A DNA stretch of 64,000 bases from an uncultured Campylobacter sp. GTDB lineage: Bacteria > Campylobacterota > Campylobacteria > Campylobacterales > Campylobacteraceae. The stretch covers positions 1 to 64,000 of the forward strand of contig NZ_CALGPY010000004.1 in assembly GCF_937959485.1 (NCBI RefSeq), given 5' to 3'. Of this stretch, positions 8,458 to 17,632 are shown piece by piece (the first letter of the stretch is position 1; every line of letters starts with the position of its first letter). The notes below the pieces were generated by a model that was given only the letters and a program-made list of their open reading frames with translations, had not been told where the DNA came from and did not search any database. Made by a program: the position numbers and the translations under genes.

Positions 8458-9423
8458 TTAAATTTTGCTTTCTAGCTCCCCGGTTATGTGACCCAGCTCG
8501 CTTACTAATTCTAAAATTTCAGACAGTTCGTATTGATGAGCATACGCTGTTCCGGTTGTCGGAGGTATGCTAAATAGCTCTGTTTCAAAGTGGTTCGGCG
8601 CGCCGTTTAGAAATAGGTAAAATTTATTATCCATAAACGCCGCGCTTATGCTAAATTTATGGTAGTATCGCTTTAGCTCGTTTAGTCGCTCCATCAGCGC
8701 AGGCGTCAATAGATATCGAGCTTCGACCTTGTCATCAGCAAACACGCGAAATTCGCTATTAAAAATGACGTTGTCCATTAGCTCCTTCTCGCCTAAAATT
8801 TTTGTATTTAGCTCGCGGCTCGCCAAGATGGTTTTAGTGTAAAATCTCTTGCCGAATTCGCATATCAGCACGCTGCCGTTAAAATCCATATACGCATCAT
8901 ATAAGCTCATCGCAAGCGAAGCTAGCTTCACATAGGTATTGTCTATGCCCAGATCGTAGTTCTTTTTGATTCTAATCGCCTCGCTGAGGCTAAATTTTAC
9001 CCCATCTCATTCGCCTTTTATCTCATCTTCGCTGATAAAATCGGAGTTTGCAAAGATTCCCGCTCGCCTAAATTCCTTCGCGCTTATGCCACGTCCTGGC
9101 GAATAAGTAAGCTGCGGATACGCCTGCGAGATCGCCGTGCGCACCAAAACTTTTTTGTAAAATAGTTTATATTCATAAGCGGCGTCCGCAATGCCGTCGT
9201 AAATGCAAGCAACATAAATAATCAAAAGCACCGCATAGATAAGATAGACTTCGATCATTTTGTAATCCGTATCATCGTCTGTTTTAAATACCGCATCGAT
9301 CGCAAACATTACGATAAACGGAAACAGATACAAAAATGCTATCTTGGCATAGATCATCACTACCTTGCAAATACACTTTTTTTGTTTGGCTCTACTTAGC
9401 GCTATTGCCCTGTCTAGTTGCAT
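8458..9423 (-). pseudogene. DUF3137 membrane protein split by an in-frame TGA
   Basis: Two open pieces lie in the same frame. The first (9423-9007, 138 residues) has two membrane helices at about residues 27-46 and 56-76 and ends in the DUF3137 motif SPGRGISAKEFRRAGIF...SEDEIKGE. The second, from about 9006 to 8458, starts with DGVKFSLSEAIRIKKNYD and contains the rest of the domain (FNSEFRVFADDKVEARYLLTP and NKFYLFLNGAPNHFE). They are separated by a single TGA at 9009-9007 with no frame change. Joined, they give about 321 residues, normal for the family. The second piece could start at a GTG at 8931, but that would begin inside the domain. This is a nonsense mutation, a sequencing error or readthrough. 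Function of DUF3137 is unknown. Confidence 0.75.
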
Positions 9424-9431
9424 ACGTTTCC

Positions 9432-10769
9432 TTAAATTTTTTGATCCGAAATTTTATAAAATTCATTCTCTTGATAAAATTTCACCACGGCTTCATTCGC
9501 GCTTGCGTTGCGCTGCAAATACCGCAGCAACGGCTCTGCGCGCGTATATATCACCCCGAGCCCCGCAAGGCTAGTCGCGCGCGAAAGCGCCACGTAGAGT
9601 TGCCCCTTGGCAAAGATCCTGTCGATGTCGCAGATGAGCTGCGGGATGCTCATGCCTTGGGATTTGTGGATCGTGATAGCATATGCGAGCTTGAGCGGGA
9701 ACTGATAATACCGCGCCAGCACGATCTGCTCGGCATCCGTGCCGCTCGCGGCGATCTCGCTTAGTTCGTATGTTTGCAGCCCCACGCGGCTTAGCATACC
9801 CGAGGGCTTTTTTACGACCACGCTTTCGATCTCGTCGCCGGAGCTTTTTTCGATCTTTTCGACGACACCTTGCTCGCCGTTAAAAAACTCGCCGCTTTTG
9901 TTTGCGGTAAACAGCACCTTTGCGCCCTCTTTCAGCGTCAGACTTTGCGGCGTATTTAGAGAGGCGATCCATTTTTGAATTTTTTGCTCGCTCACGCCGC
10001 TTTGCAGCGCTTCATAAACGCCCTCGAAGCTGCTTTGCGGCGCATTAAGCTTGGCTAGTCTGGCGCTATTTATCGCATCTACTTCGGCGTTTCTGCCCGA
10101 GATTATCGTGGCATCTGGTTCTGCTCGCGCGGCATCGATGATCAAAGATCGCATCAGCTCCGCCGTCTGCTCGCTTGGGGTGCCGAGCCGCAGCTCGCAA
10201 AGCAGGCGGTATAGCGCCGCATCTGCGGTGCGCTTGGAGCCTATCATCTCGACGTAAAAAAACTCGCACTGCCTCCACGCGTACGAGCCGAAAGCGTAAT
10301 CCGAGTCGCTAAATAGGCTCGCGCGCGGCGCGCTCTCGCCCTCTTTGCGCACCGGCGGAAGCTGATAAAAATCGCCCGTAACGAGCAGTCGCCCGTTAAA
10401 TTTAGAGTTTGAAATTCTAAGATAGATCATCTCGAAAAGCTCGGCGCCGATCATCGAAATTTCATCGATCACGATGAGATCAGCGAGGGCTAAAATTTTT
10501 CGCAGCTCGCTTAACTTGCCGCTTTGTTTGCGATCGAAGCTTTTTAACTCCTCGTGGTTTTTGCAAATGCCGAAGCGAAAGAAGCTATGCACGGTCACGC
10601 CGCCGATCTCTACGGCGCTGATGCCGGTGCTGCCGAGTACGATGACGAGCTTGCCGCGGGCGCGGTAATCCTCGATGAGCTCTTTTATTACGTAGCTTTT
10701 GCCCACGCCTGCGCCGCCCGTGATGAAAATATTGCGATCTTTTAGCTTTTGGATGATGAAATTTATCAA
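9432..10769 (-). CDS. Pif1-like 5'-3' DNA helicase
   Basis: 445 residues of the SF1B Pif1/RecD class. The Walker A motif is GGAGVGKS (residues 18-25), motif II is DEISM, motif III GRLLVTGDFYQLPPV, and near the end AYAITIHKSQGMS and YVALSRATSLAGL are helicase motifs V and VI. Such enzymes unwind DNA and remove G-quadruplexes or protein blocks ahead of forks. The start is a TTG at 10769 with AGGAAAA upstream. It is 8 bases ahead of the DUF3137 gene, so the two are probably one transcript. Its frame runs antiparallel to several short spurious frames. Confidence 0.9.
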   Translation of the reverse strand: MINFIIQKLKDRNIFITGGAGVGKSYVIKELIEDYRARGKLVIVLGSTGISAVEIGGVTVHSFFRFGICKNHEELKSFDRKQSGKLSELRKILALADLIVIDEISMIGAELFEMIYLRISNSKFNGRLLVTGDFYQLPPVRKEGESAPRASLFSDSDYAFGSYAWRQCEFFYVEMIGSKRTADAALYRLLCELRLGTPSEQTAELMRSLIIDAARAEPDATIISGRNAEVDAINSARLAKLNAPQSSFEGVYEALQSGVSEQKIQKWIASLNTPQSLTLKEGAKVLFTANKSGEFFNGEQGVVEKIEKSSGDEIESVVVKKPSGMLSRVGLQTYELSEIAASGTDAEQIVLARYYQFPLKLAYAITIHKSQGMSIPQLICDIDRIFAKGQLYVALSRATSLAGLGVIYTRAEPLLRYLQRNASANEAVVKFYQENEFYKISDQKI

Positions 10770-10825
10770 GTTTTTTCCTATTTTTTGGCAAAATTATAGC
10801 CAAAATTTTTTAAAAGGCATTTTGT

Positions 10826-12208
10826 TTGAAACGATTAGTATCTCTTATCTTCGCGGCTTTAATCCTTGTAGGTTGCGGTAAAACCGTCCATAAGTTTATC
10901 CCGGAAAATCCCGCTGTTTTGGATCTCGAATACGCTCAAAACAGCGAGCGGCTGCCGGCTCCTGCGTCGGTGCAAAACATAAGCGGAAAAGCGTTTAAGA
11001 GCCGCTATTTTAAAATTTGGTTTGACGATGCGCCCGTGAAGGCGGGAATAGATACTTTTTGGGGGCTTAATTACGCCAAGGGGCGCCACTTTGACGCCGC
11101 AGGCAGGATATACGACGATGCGATCTATCAAAGCATTCGTATAAACGCGAACGAAGAGGCGTTCGGGCTGATCTCCGCGCCCGCTATAACGGTAAAAAAC
11201 GCGCTACTGCGAAATATCCCAAGCGACTTGCCGATTTTCGGCGATCCGAGCGAGCCGGGGGAGGGCGAGCCGTTTGATTACGCCGCAAATTCCGCCGTGA
11301 GCGTGGGCTATCCGCTGCTGCTGTCGCATTACAGCAGAGACGGCGCGTGGGCGTTCGTGCGCAACGACGGCGTATGGGGCTGGATAAAAAGCGACGCGAT
11401 AAAGCGCATCAGTCCTCAGCAGGCAGATATTTACGCAAATTCTAAATTTATAACGATCCTGCGCGAGGGCGCAGCTGTCTATGACGGAAGCGGCGCGGAG
11501 CTTTTTAAGGCGCGCACCGGCACGATCCTGCCGTATGATTTTAGCGGCGAACGCGATCTTGGCGGTACGCTCGGCGTGCGGAACGTATTTAGCGGCGAAA
11601 TTTTAACCCAGTTTGGCGCCAAGAGATATTTCGTTAGCGCGGAGGATGCGAGGCTTTGGCCCGCGCCGCTTGATGAGCAGAACTCAAAGATCGTAGCCGC
11701 TAGCCTGCTCGGGCAGAAATACGGCTGGGGCGGGTATAAATTTCTTCGCGATTGCTCGCTTTTGACGAAAGATTTTTTGGCGAATTTCGGGCTGTGGCTG
11801 CCGCGAAATTCCAAGGCGCAATCGGGCCGCGGCGAGCGTTTTTCGCTGGCGGGGATGAGCGCGGATAAAAAGCTCGAGCTCATCGGCAAAAACGGCGTGG
11901 CGTATAAAACCCTGCTGTATATGCCGGGCCACGTGATGCTCTACGTAGGGCAGGTGGACGGCAAGCCTGCAGTGCTGCACGATATCTGGGGGCTTCACAC
12001 GGTGGGAGGCGGGCGCGCGGTCATCGGACGCACGGCGATTACGTCGCTTACTATCGGTTCGGATCGCGCGGACATCGCCGAGGATCGCCTGCTGATCTCG
12101 CGTATCAGCGCGATGAGCGTGCTCTCGGGCGAGGATGACGCTATCTCGGACGATCGGTTCGCTCCTGAGGATCCGAGCACTCTGTCTGCGTATGCGAGCG
12201 GAAATTAG
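10826..12208 (+). CDS. NlpC/P60 cell-wall peptidase lipoprotein with SH3 domains
   Basis: 460 residues. A lipobox (LVGC, Cys17) marks an outer- or inner-membrane lipoprotein. Residues about 50-125 resemble the N-terminal stabilising region of this family, 150-270 hold SH3b-like segments (VRNDGVWGWIKSDAI), and 285-440 the C40 peptidase domain with catalytic Cys310 (FLRDCS) and His369 (MPGHVMLYVG). These enzymes cleave gamma-D-Glu-diaminopimelate bonds in stem peptides. Typical NlpC has DCSG; here it is DCSL, a mild oddity seen in this SH3-containing subfamily. The start is TTG at 10826 after AAAAGG; a TATAAT-like region is shared with the divergent helicase gene. Confidence 0.85.
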   Translation: MKRLVSLIFAALILVGCGKTVHKFIPENPAVLDLEYAQNSERLPAPASVQNISGKAFKSRYFKIWFDDAPVKAGIDTFWGLNYAKGRHFDAAGRIYDDAIYQSIRINANEEAFGLISAPAITVKNALLRNIPSDLPIFGDPSEPGEGEPFDYAANSAVSVGYPLLLSHYSRDGAWAFVRNDGVWGWIKSDAIKRISPQQADIYANSKFITILREGAAVYDGSGAELFKARTGTILPYDFSGERDLGGTLGVRNVFSGEILTQFGAKRYFVSAEDARLWPAPLDEQNSKIVAASLLGQKYGWGGYKFLRDCSLLTKDFLANFGLWLPRNSKAQSGRGERFSLAGMSADKKLELIGKNGVAYKTLLYMPGHVMLYVGQVDGKPAVLHDIWGLHTVGGGRAVIGRTAITSLTIGSDRADIAEDRLLISRISAMSVLSGEDDAISDDRFAPEDPSTLSAYASGN

Positions 12209-12546
12209 GCTGCTTGCGGGTATGGGCGTGAATTGGACTTCGCTTAGCAGCTGCCGTCATAGTTTGCTTTTGCCGTTGGTGGAGTCGCGCGCTTGACGAT
12301 GCTGCGGTGCACGCAGGCTAAATTTAAAATGGCGTTTTAAGTGCTGCGCCATTTTAAATTTAGCCTAGGCGGCGAGCAAATTTAAAATTTCGGGCTTTAA
12401 ATTTAGTTCTAAATTTAAGCCTCAGCTCTTGCAGTCCTTAAAATTTCGGGCAAAATTTTAAAATTAGCCCGCAAGTCTAGTTAAAATTTTAAAGCGTTAT
12501 CTAAATTTACGCTCCTGCTTTAAAGCTCAATCGCGCGTTGCTCCCC
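12209..12546. other. spacer between convergent genes, rich in palindromes
   Basis: No gene seen. It contains the 20-bp inverted repeat listed separately, then several AAATTTAAAATTTCGGGC-like words around 12370-12470, including a second weaker CGGGC/GCCCG stem. The region is bounded by the ends of an NlpC gene and a methyltransferase gene, so transcription termination from both sides is the likely role. Confidence 0.6.
12315..12366. terminator. long hairpin with perfect 20-bp arms
   Basis: AGGCTAAATTTAAAATGGCG (12315-12334) is the exact reverse complement of 12347-12366, with a 12-base loop. It sits about 105 bases after the NlpC stop and 180 bases after the end of the convergent gene on the other strand. 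No clean U tract follows on either strand. It could be a bidirectional terminator or a palindromic repeat element. Confidence 0.5.
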
Positions 12547-13110
12547 TTAAAAGAACAAAAAATATCTCGGCGTTTTGCGTTTATACTTTAAATATTCCTG
12601 TCCATAGGCTTGCTCGCAGTAGCGCTCCTCGCCGAGGACCACGAGATGGTTGTATATGGCAAAGGGCACTATCACTATGAGTAGCCACAGCGACGCCGAG
12701 GCGATACAAACGCCCGCCATGCCGAGGAAATAAAAGAAATACATCGGATTGCGCGATAGGCGGTAGATGCCGCCTTGTGCGGCTCTGTCCGCAGGAGCCG
12801 CCGCATAGTCGTAAAACGCCTTGATGAAGTCCGCAAAAGCCGCTACGTAGATTACCGCTCCGATCCAAAACCACGCGCTGCCCGTCTTAAGCGGCACGAA
12901 TACTGACAAAATAAGCAGTGCTACTTGCAGCAGCGAGCTTATGATCGCATTTCGCTTGTCCGCGAGCGCGTACCACGAGGTATCGGTGGCGCGTTTGCCG
13001 ACCTCCTTGTAGATAAACATATACGCGAATTGTATCAGCACCATCGCAAATGAGGGTATCCAAGCACCCGCTAGAGCAGGCTTAAGCGTCGTAAAAAATG
13101 AAATTTCCAT
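12547..13110 (-). CDS. isoprenylcysteine carboxyl methyltransferase-family membrane protein
   Basis: 187 residues with four to five hydrophobic segments. The C-terminal half has the ICMT/PEMT signature: GIYRLSRNPMYFFYFL followed by LGEERYCEQAYGQEYLKYKRKTPRYF, which forms the S-adenosylmethionine site in this family. In bacteria these enzymes methylate small or lipid substrates, and the true acceptor is usually unknown. It stands alone, convergent with the NlpC gene; the ribosome site is weak (AGGAAGC). The assignment to family is firm; the reaction is not. Confidence 0.8.
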   Translation of the reverse strand: MEISFFTTLKPALAGAWIPSFAMVLIQFAYMFIYKEVGKRATDTSWYALADKRNAIISSLLQVALLILSVFVPLKTGSAWFWIGAVIYVAAFADFIKAFYDYAAAPADRAAQGGIYRLSRNPMYFFYFLGMAGVCIASASLWLLIVIVPFAIYNHLVVLGEERYCEQAYGQEYLKYKRKTPRYFLFF

Positions 13111-13620
13111 GACCGCTTCCTTTGCTTTAAATTTTATCTTGCAGCTTTGTTTTGCCCTTTTTCGCTCGCCGCTTTACTTTACCTTTTTAGCTTGCCGCGG
13201 GTTTAAATTTTACTTCGCCTCGCACCGCCCGTTTTAGCGTGCTGCGGCTATGTTTGCTCGGCACGCCGCGCGTTAGGGATGCCGCTTCGGTAAGGCAATA
13301 CGATAGTGACGCCGCTCATTCGGGTATCGACGCGCCGAGCACCGATGGGATCTGCACTTTATGCGGGCGGCATCCGCACTTCAACGCGCCAAAAATGCGA
13401 TAGTGCCGCTTATTTTGACGATACGACGCCGCTCGCCAGTATGACTAGACGATTTGTATATCTGGTGTCGAGATAGGACAGGCAGTCTGCTCGGCACCGA
13501 TGTGCGTCGCACGATGAAACATTCTGTACCGATGTACTCGCTGCCTACTACACGATGAAACTGTTCGGCACGGGTTGCCTGCTAGGTGCGGCGCCGACGT
13601 CGTTGCTTCGGTGCCGCGCG
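13111..13620. other. GC-rich spacer with degenerate repeats
   Basis: No convincing frame on either strand. The stretch is more GC-rich than other spacers and contains imperfect repeats: GATAGTGACGCCGCT near 13300 has relatives near 13400 and 13425, and a roughly 45-base unit containing ACCGATGT and CACGATGAAAC occurs twice between 13495 and 13570. It could be a decayed gene or a decayed repeat array. Confidence 0.45.
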
Positions 13621-14640
13621 TTATTTACCCTCCGGGCTAAGTCCTTTTAAAATATAGCCAAATTCCGCGTCGCTTAGCTCGTAATTCATAAATTTTTTAT
13701 AAAACGCCTTCGTTTCGGCCTTTATGTCGATATCCGCAAAAAGCTCCGGCTGGATGGTTTTCGCCGCCCATAAAATTTGAAGCACCGTATCCGCGCCGTA
13801 TCGATCCCAGTTGAAAACCCCGCGCGGATTGCCGTAAACGCGCCCGTTTTTGACCGCATCCGTGCCGCTGTAGATCGGGCTGGATTTGATCTGAGCTACC
13901 GCATCTTCGTTGTGATCGCCGCCCACGATTATGATCTGCGGGTTGCTAGCGATGATCTCCTCGGCAGTGATGGTTTTCATCGGGCCTTTTGTGGCGGTGA
14001 TCGCATTCGTTCCACCGGCTAGCTCTATCCACGAGTCGATCAGCGTGCCCTTGCCGTCGATCTTTAAAAGATCGGTTCCGCCTACGATGTGAAGGACGCG
14101 CGGGCGCTTATCGGGACTTAAATTTGCGGTGCGGCCGCTAACCAAAGCGATATTTTTATCGAGATTTGCGATCAGATCCTTCGCTCTTTGCGGCGCGTCG
14201 CCGCCTAGCATATCGCCGCACATCCTGATGCTTCGCCTCATCTGCTCGTAATCGCTAAAGCTCGCCTTTAAAACGGTAAAGCCCTGCTTAGCTAAATTTT
14301 CGCCTGCCAGTGCGGTTGAGACGATGACTACGTCGGGGTTACGGCTCATTAGTTCCTCTAAATTTACGTCGTTATTTTTTAGCAGTACTGGGATCTGCGC
14401 TAGGCGCGGATAAATTTTAAGAAACCATGCGTTTTTGCTGATGTTATCGGTGGTAGCGACGATCTTGTCCGCTCCTCCTAGGGCCAGTAAAATTTGATTG
14501 TTCGAGTGCCAGAGCGCCGCGATGCGCTCAACTTTTGCGGGGATTTTAACCTCAGCTCCGTCCATATCCTTGATAGTTCTAAGCTCTGCTGCGCTCGCAA
14601 AAAGCGCGCCCGCTAAAAGCAGTAGTAAAAATTTTTTCAT
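13621..14640 (-). CDS. iron/cobalamin-type ABC transporter substrate-binding protein
   Basis: 339 residues from the ATG at 14640, which has AGGAG seven bases upstream; a longer reading from 14694 adds 18 residues before the signal peptide and is rejected. The signal peptide ends at ASA. The rest is a PeriBP_2 (BtuF/FepB/FhuD) class III binding protein: VERIAALWHSNNQILLALGG, NLEELMSRNPDVVIVS, and TAEEIIASNPQIIIVGGD. Ligands in this class are ferric chelates, haem or B12; the sequence does not decide. No permease or ATPase is adjacent, so it is an orphan receptor here. Confidence 0.87.
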   Translation of the reverse strand: MKKFLLLLLAGALFASAAELRTIKDMDGAEVKIPAKVERIAALWHSNNQILLALGGADKIVATTDNISKNAWFLKIYPRLAQIPVLLKNNDVNLEELMSRNPDVVIVSTALAGENLAKQGFTVLKASFSDYEQMRRSIRMCGDMLGGDAPQRAKDLIANLDKNIALVSGRTANLSPDKRPRVLHIVGGTDLLKIDGKGTLIDSWIELAGGTNAITATKGPMKTITAEEIIASNPQIIIVGGDHNEDAVAQIKSSPIYSGTDAVKNGRVYGNPRGVFNWDRYGADTVLQILWAAKTIQPELFADIDIKAETKAFYKKFMNYELSDAEFGYILKGLSPEGK

Positions 14641-14759
14641 TTTTTCTCCTAAAAGGTATTGAAATATACGCTGCGATATTACATAAAATCTCATTAAAAT
14701 TGCGTAAATTTTAACCGCTGTCGCCGCGATTATTTATTATTTTTCAAAGTAAATTTTTA

Positions 14760-14765
14760 TATAAT
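14760..14765 (+). promoter_or_regulatory. candidate -10 box of the flotillin gene
   Basis: TATAAT within TTTTTATATAATCC, 35 bases before the flotillin ATG. Confidence 0.5.
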
Positions 14766-14799
14766 CCATTTTAAATTTAGCATTTTTAAAGGAGAGAAA

Positions 14800-16224
14800 A
14801 TGGATGAAATTTTGTATTTAATAGGCGCCGCCGCCGGGGTTTTAATCGCGCTTTTTATCATCGTGCCTCTGTTTTTCAGGCGTATAGTGGAGACGAACGA
14901 AGTGCATATCGTCCAAAGCGCACGCAAGACGACGAGCTACGGCAAAGATACCGGCAACGGCAACAGCTACTATGAATTCCCAAGCTGGGTGCCGGTGCTG
15001 GGCGTTACGAAGATCGTTTTGCCGGTCTCTGTTTTTAGTATCAAGATCGAGGATTACGAGGCGTATGATCTAGGCAGGCTTCCTTTCGTCGTCGATATCA
15101 CGGCGTTTTTTAGGATTATGGATTCAAATTTAGCCGCGCAACGCGTTAATAATTTTGAGGATCTTAACAATCAGCTTAGAAATATCATTCAAGGCTCGAT
15201 CCGTTCGATCCTTTCGAGCCGTGTACTTGAGGATATTTTGCAGATCCGCTCCGAGCTCGGAGATGATTTTACCAAGGCGGTAAAGACGCAGCTGCAAAAC
15301 TGGGGTATCGAGCCCGTTAAAAACATCGAGCTGATGGATATCCGAGATAGCAGCGGCAGCAAGGTCATCTTAAACATCATGGAGAAGAAAAAATCCCAGA
15401 TCGAAAAGGAAAGCCGCGTCGAGGTCGCAAACAACACCAAGCTCGCTCAAATCGCCGAGATCGAAGCCGCGCAGGCAACCGAAGTGCGCCAGCAGGAGGC
15501 CAATAAGATGGTGGGCCTTAAGACCGTCGAAAACGAGCGCGAAGTCGCAATCTCAAAAGAGCAGGCCGAGCAGCTCATCAAGGATCAGCAAAAGATCACG
15601 CAGGAAAAGGCGATGGAGGTCGTGCGGGTAAACGACGTCAAGCAGGCCGAGATCAAAAAGCAAGTGGAGATCGTAAAAGCCGAGCAGGAGCAGCGCAAGA
15701 TCGAGATCGACGCCGAAGCGCGTAAAAACGCCAAAATCCGCGACGCCGAAGCGATCAAGGAAAATCAAATTTTAGTAGCGCAGGGCGATAAAGAGAAGCA
15801 GTTTCTCGCCGCCGCGGCGCTTTTGGAGATGAAGGATAAAGAAGCACAAGGTACGCTAAAGATAGGCTCTGCCGAGGCCGAGGCGCTTAGGTTAAAAGAG
15901 CTCGCGCCGGTAAACGCACAGATCGAGTTGGCACGCGAGATCGGCGAAAATCAGGGCTATCAGACCTATCTCATTTCGATCAAACAGATCGAAGCGAACC
16001 GCGACATCGGCCTAGAGCAGGCCAAGGCGCTAAGCGCGGCGGATCTTAAGATCATCGCGAACGAAGGCAGCGTGGGCGAGGGGATGAGCAAATTCGGCGA
16101 AATTTTAAGCGCCAAGGGCGGCACGCAGCTAGCCGCGATGCTTGAAGCGCTAAATCAAAGCGAGGTCGGCAAAAAGGTGCTGGATAAAATTTCAGGCGCC
16201 AAGGAGGGGGATAAATCCGAGTAA
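14800..16224 (+). CDS. flotillin-like SPFH membrane scaffold protein
   Basis: 474 residues. A single membrane helix (about residues 4-27) is followed by an SPFH/band-7 domain (about 30-200) and a long Glu/Ala/Lys-rich coiled coil (about 200-400, with many EA repeats), then a Gly/Ala-rich tail; this is the standard flotillin order. Flotillins oligomerise in ordered membrane regions and help assemble membrane complexes. Partners often encoded next door (NfeD) are absent here. The ribosome site AAAGGAG is strong. The family call is secure; its role in this organism is unknown. Confidence 0.92.
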   Translation: MDEILYLIGAAAGVLIALFIIVPLFFRRIVETNEVHIVQSARKTTSYGKDTGNGNSYYEFPSWVPVLGVTKIVLPVSVFSIKIEDYEAYDLGRLPFVVDITAFFRIMDSNLAAQRVNNFEDLNNQLRNIIQGSIRSILSSRVLEDILQIRSELGDDFTKAVKTQLQNWGIEPVKNIELMDIRDSSGSKVILNIMEKKKSQIEKESRVEVANNTKLAQIAEIEAAQATEVRQQEANKMVGLKTVENEREVAISKEQAEQLIKDQQKITQEKAMEVVRVNDVKQAEIKKQVEIVKAEQEQRKIEIDAEARKNAKIRDAEAIKENQILVAQGDKEKQFLAAAALLEMKDKEAQGTLKIGSAEAEALRLKELAPVNAQIELAREIGENQGYQTYLISIKQIEANRDIGLEQAKALSAADLKIIANEGSVGEGMSKFGEILSAKGGTQLAAMLEALNQSEVGKKVLDKISGAKEGDKSE

Positions 16225-16829
16225 TATTCGCACCGAGTAATGTTCGCAACATCTCGGGCGAGTAAAATTTTAAATTTATACGCTAACGGCGTTGCAGGGG
16301 CGAGTAAATTTGAGTGATCTGCTTGTTCTGGCAGTTTACCTGCCTACGTCGGATAAAATTTAAGACGCTAGAGGAATTTTAAAGGTTGTAAATTCTAAAT
16401 ACTCGCAGAATTTAGAATTTCGCTGGAATTTAAAATGCCGTGAAATTTTAAAATGCCGCGGAATTTTAAATATCGTGAAATTTAAACGCCTCGAAATTTT
16501 AAATGCTAGTAAAATTTTAAGCCTTCCGTGCGTAGCGTTTGGAAACGGTGCGGTATCGCAAGTATTCGTAGAGCGCCGAAACTGCGGGTAAATTTTAAAA
16601 AAATTCGCAAAGCAAGATTTAAAATTTAGGCGCGGGTGCATAGCGTTCACGCGAATTACACTTAGTAGTTGTAGGTTTGCCGCCAATGCTTGAGCTCTGC
16701 CGTTTATCGGTCAAATTTTGCCGCCCTGCGAGGCAAAATTGATTCGATTCGCATGAAACTCAAGAAGCGCGAGCCGTTTGAGGCAGCGCAAAATTTAACC
16801 CGCCTACATAAAATTTTAAGGAGCGCACG
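16225..16829. other. spacer with a tandem AAATTTTA-type repeat
   Basis: No gene is supported. The central part (16425-16520) is a degenerate tandem array, listed separately. The rest carries more AAATTTTA/TAAAATTT words. The one long reading on the minus strand here (16360-16686) is composed of the repeat itself and is rejected. Confidence 0.6.
16425..16520. repeat. degenerate tandem repeat, about five units of 16-19 bases
   Basis: Units run GGAATTTAAAATGCCGT, GAAATTTTAAAATGCCGCG, GAATTTTAAATATCGT, GAAATTTAAACGCCTC, GAAATTTTAAATGCTAGT. The AT core is conserved and the GC-rich end varies. Confidence 0.65.
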
Positions 16830-17513
16830 ATGCCAAACGCCGTAAATTCCGCGCAGTATCAAGCGCGCATCAAGCAGGCGGAAGCTCTTTTTGAGGAGCA
16901 AAATTTTACTCAGTGCCAAACGATAAATTTGGGTAGCGGATATGAGATCGTAAAGGACGCATATGGGCCCAGCACGGCAAGCTTTGGCGGCGGCGAATAC
17001 ACGCTGTTTGATACTCACAAAATACAGATAAAAAACTGGCGCTGTATAGACGATCGGGCGGAATTTTTCAGCCTGATCCGCCACGCAAACGGCAAATTTT
17101 ACCTCGTCTTTCGCCAGGATCTATACGGCTATAGCGTGCTTGATCTAGCCTCAGCGCAGATCATGCGCTTCGTGCCGGACGCCTGGACGCTCGGCAAGGA
17201 GAGCTTCATTTGGGGCGGCGTGCACTATCTGCGGGGCTGGGACGCGCTGGCCGTGAGCGGCTGCTACTGGGCGGCTCCAAACGGCGTGCATTTGGTGAGC
17301 TTTGCCGAGCCGATGAGCGAAGAGCAGAGATATGTAGATGTTTTAGACTGCATACGGGGCGGTTACGACATCTACGAGCAGGCTGATTTTGCGGGCTTTG
17401 AGGGTAATGAACTGAGCCTAAAATGCTTTCGCGCGGATACCTTGCGATATGAAAATATAAAAATTTCGCGCGAGCGCTACCGCGAATGGATGCGCGGAGC
17501 GAAACAGCTATAA
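16830..17513 (+). CDS. protein of unknown function
   Basis: 227 residues, not recognised. No signal peptide or membrane helix. It is rich in aromatic residues (Trp/Tyr/Phe) and looks like a beta-rich fold: FYLVFRQDLYGYSVLDLAS and FIWGGVHYLRGWDAL suggest repeated strands such as those of a small propeller. The start is supported by AAGGAG eight bases upstream. It stands alone, with AT-rich spacers on both sides. Soluble single-gene proteins of this sort are sometimes immunity proteins or orphan enzymes, but nothing here shows either. Confidence 0.65.
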   Translation: MPNAVNSAQYQARIKQAEALFEEQNFTQCQTINLGSGYEIVKDAYGPSTASFGGGEYTLFDTHKIQIKNWRCIDDRAEFFSLIRHANGKFYLVFRQDLYGYSVLDLASAQIMRFVPDAWTLGKESFIWGGVHYLRGWDALAVSGCYWAAPNGVHLVSFAEPMSEEQRYVDVLDCIRGGYDIYEQADFAGFEGNELSLKCFRADTLRYENIKISRERYREWMRGAKQL

Positions 17514-17530
17514 GGCTTAAATTTACTAAA

Positions 17531-17560
17531 TTTTGCGCTTAAATTTAAAGACTCGCAAAA
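17531..17560 (+). terminator. weak hairpin after the unknown gene
   Basis: TTTTGCG (17531-17537) pairs with CGCAAAA (17554-17560), 18 bases after the preceding stop. A run of AAAATTTAAT follows rather than a U tract. Confidence 0.25.
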
Positions 17561-17632
17561 CAGTAAAATTTAATTACAAGCCGCAAAAAGCGGAATTTAG
17601 AGAGATCAAAGGGGCTGAAATAAGGAATACGG

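Noticed and set aside
9336..9764. 142-residue plus-strand frame over the start of DUF3137 and end of the helicase gene
   Set aside because: Antisense shadow of two well-supported genes; no ribosome site or domain.
14641..14694. 18-residue N-terminal extension of the substrate-binding protein
   Set aside because: The ATG at 14640 has AGGAG and starts the signal peptide; the extension lacks both.
16360..16686. 108-residue minus-strand frame over the AAATTTTA array
   Set aside because: The protein is a translation of the tandem repeat (FKISRHFKI-like units) and has no ribosome site.
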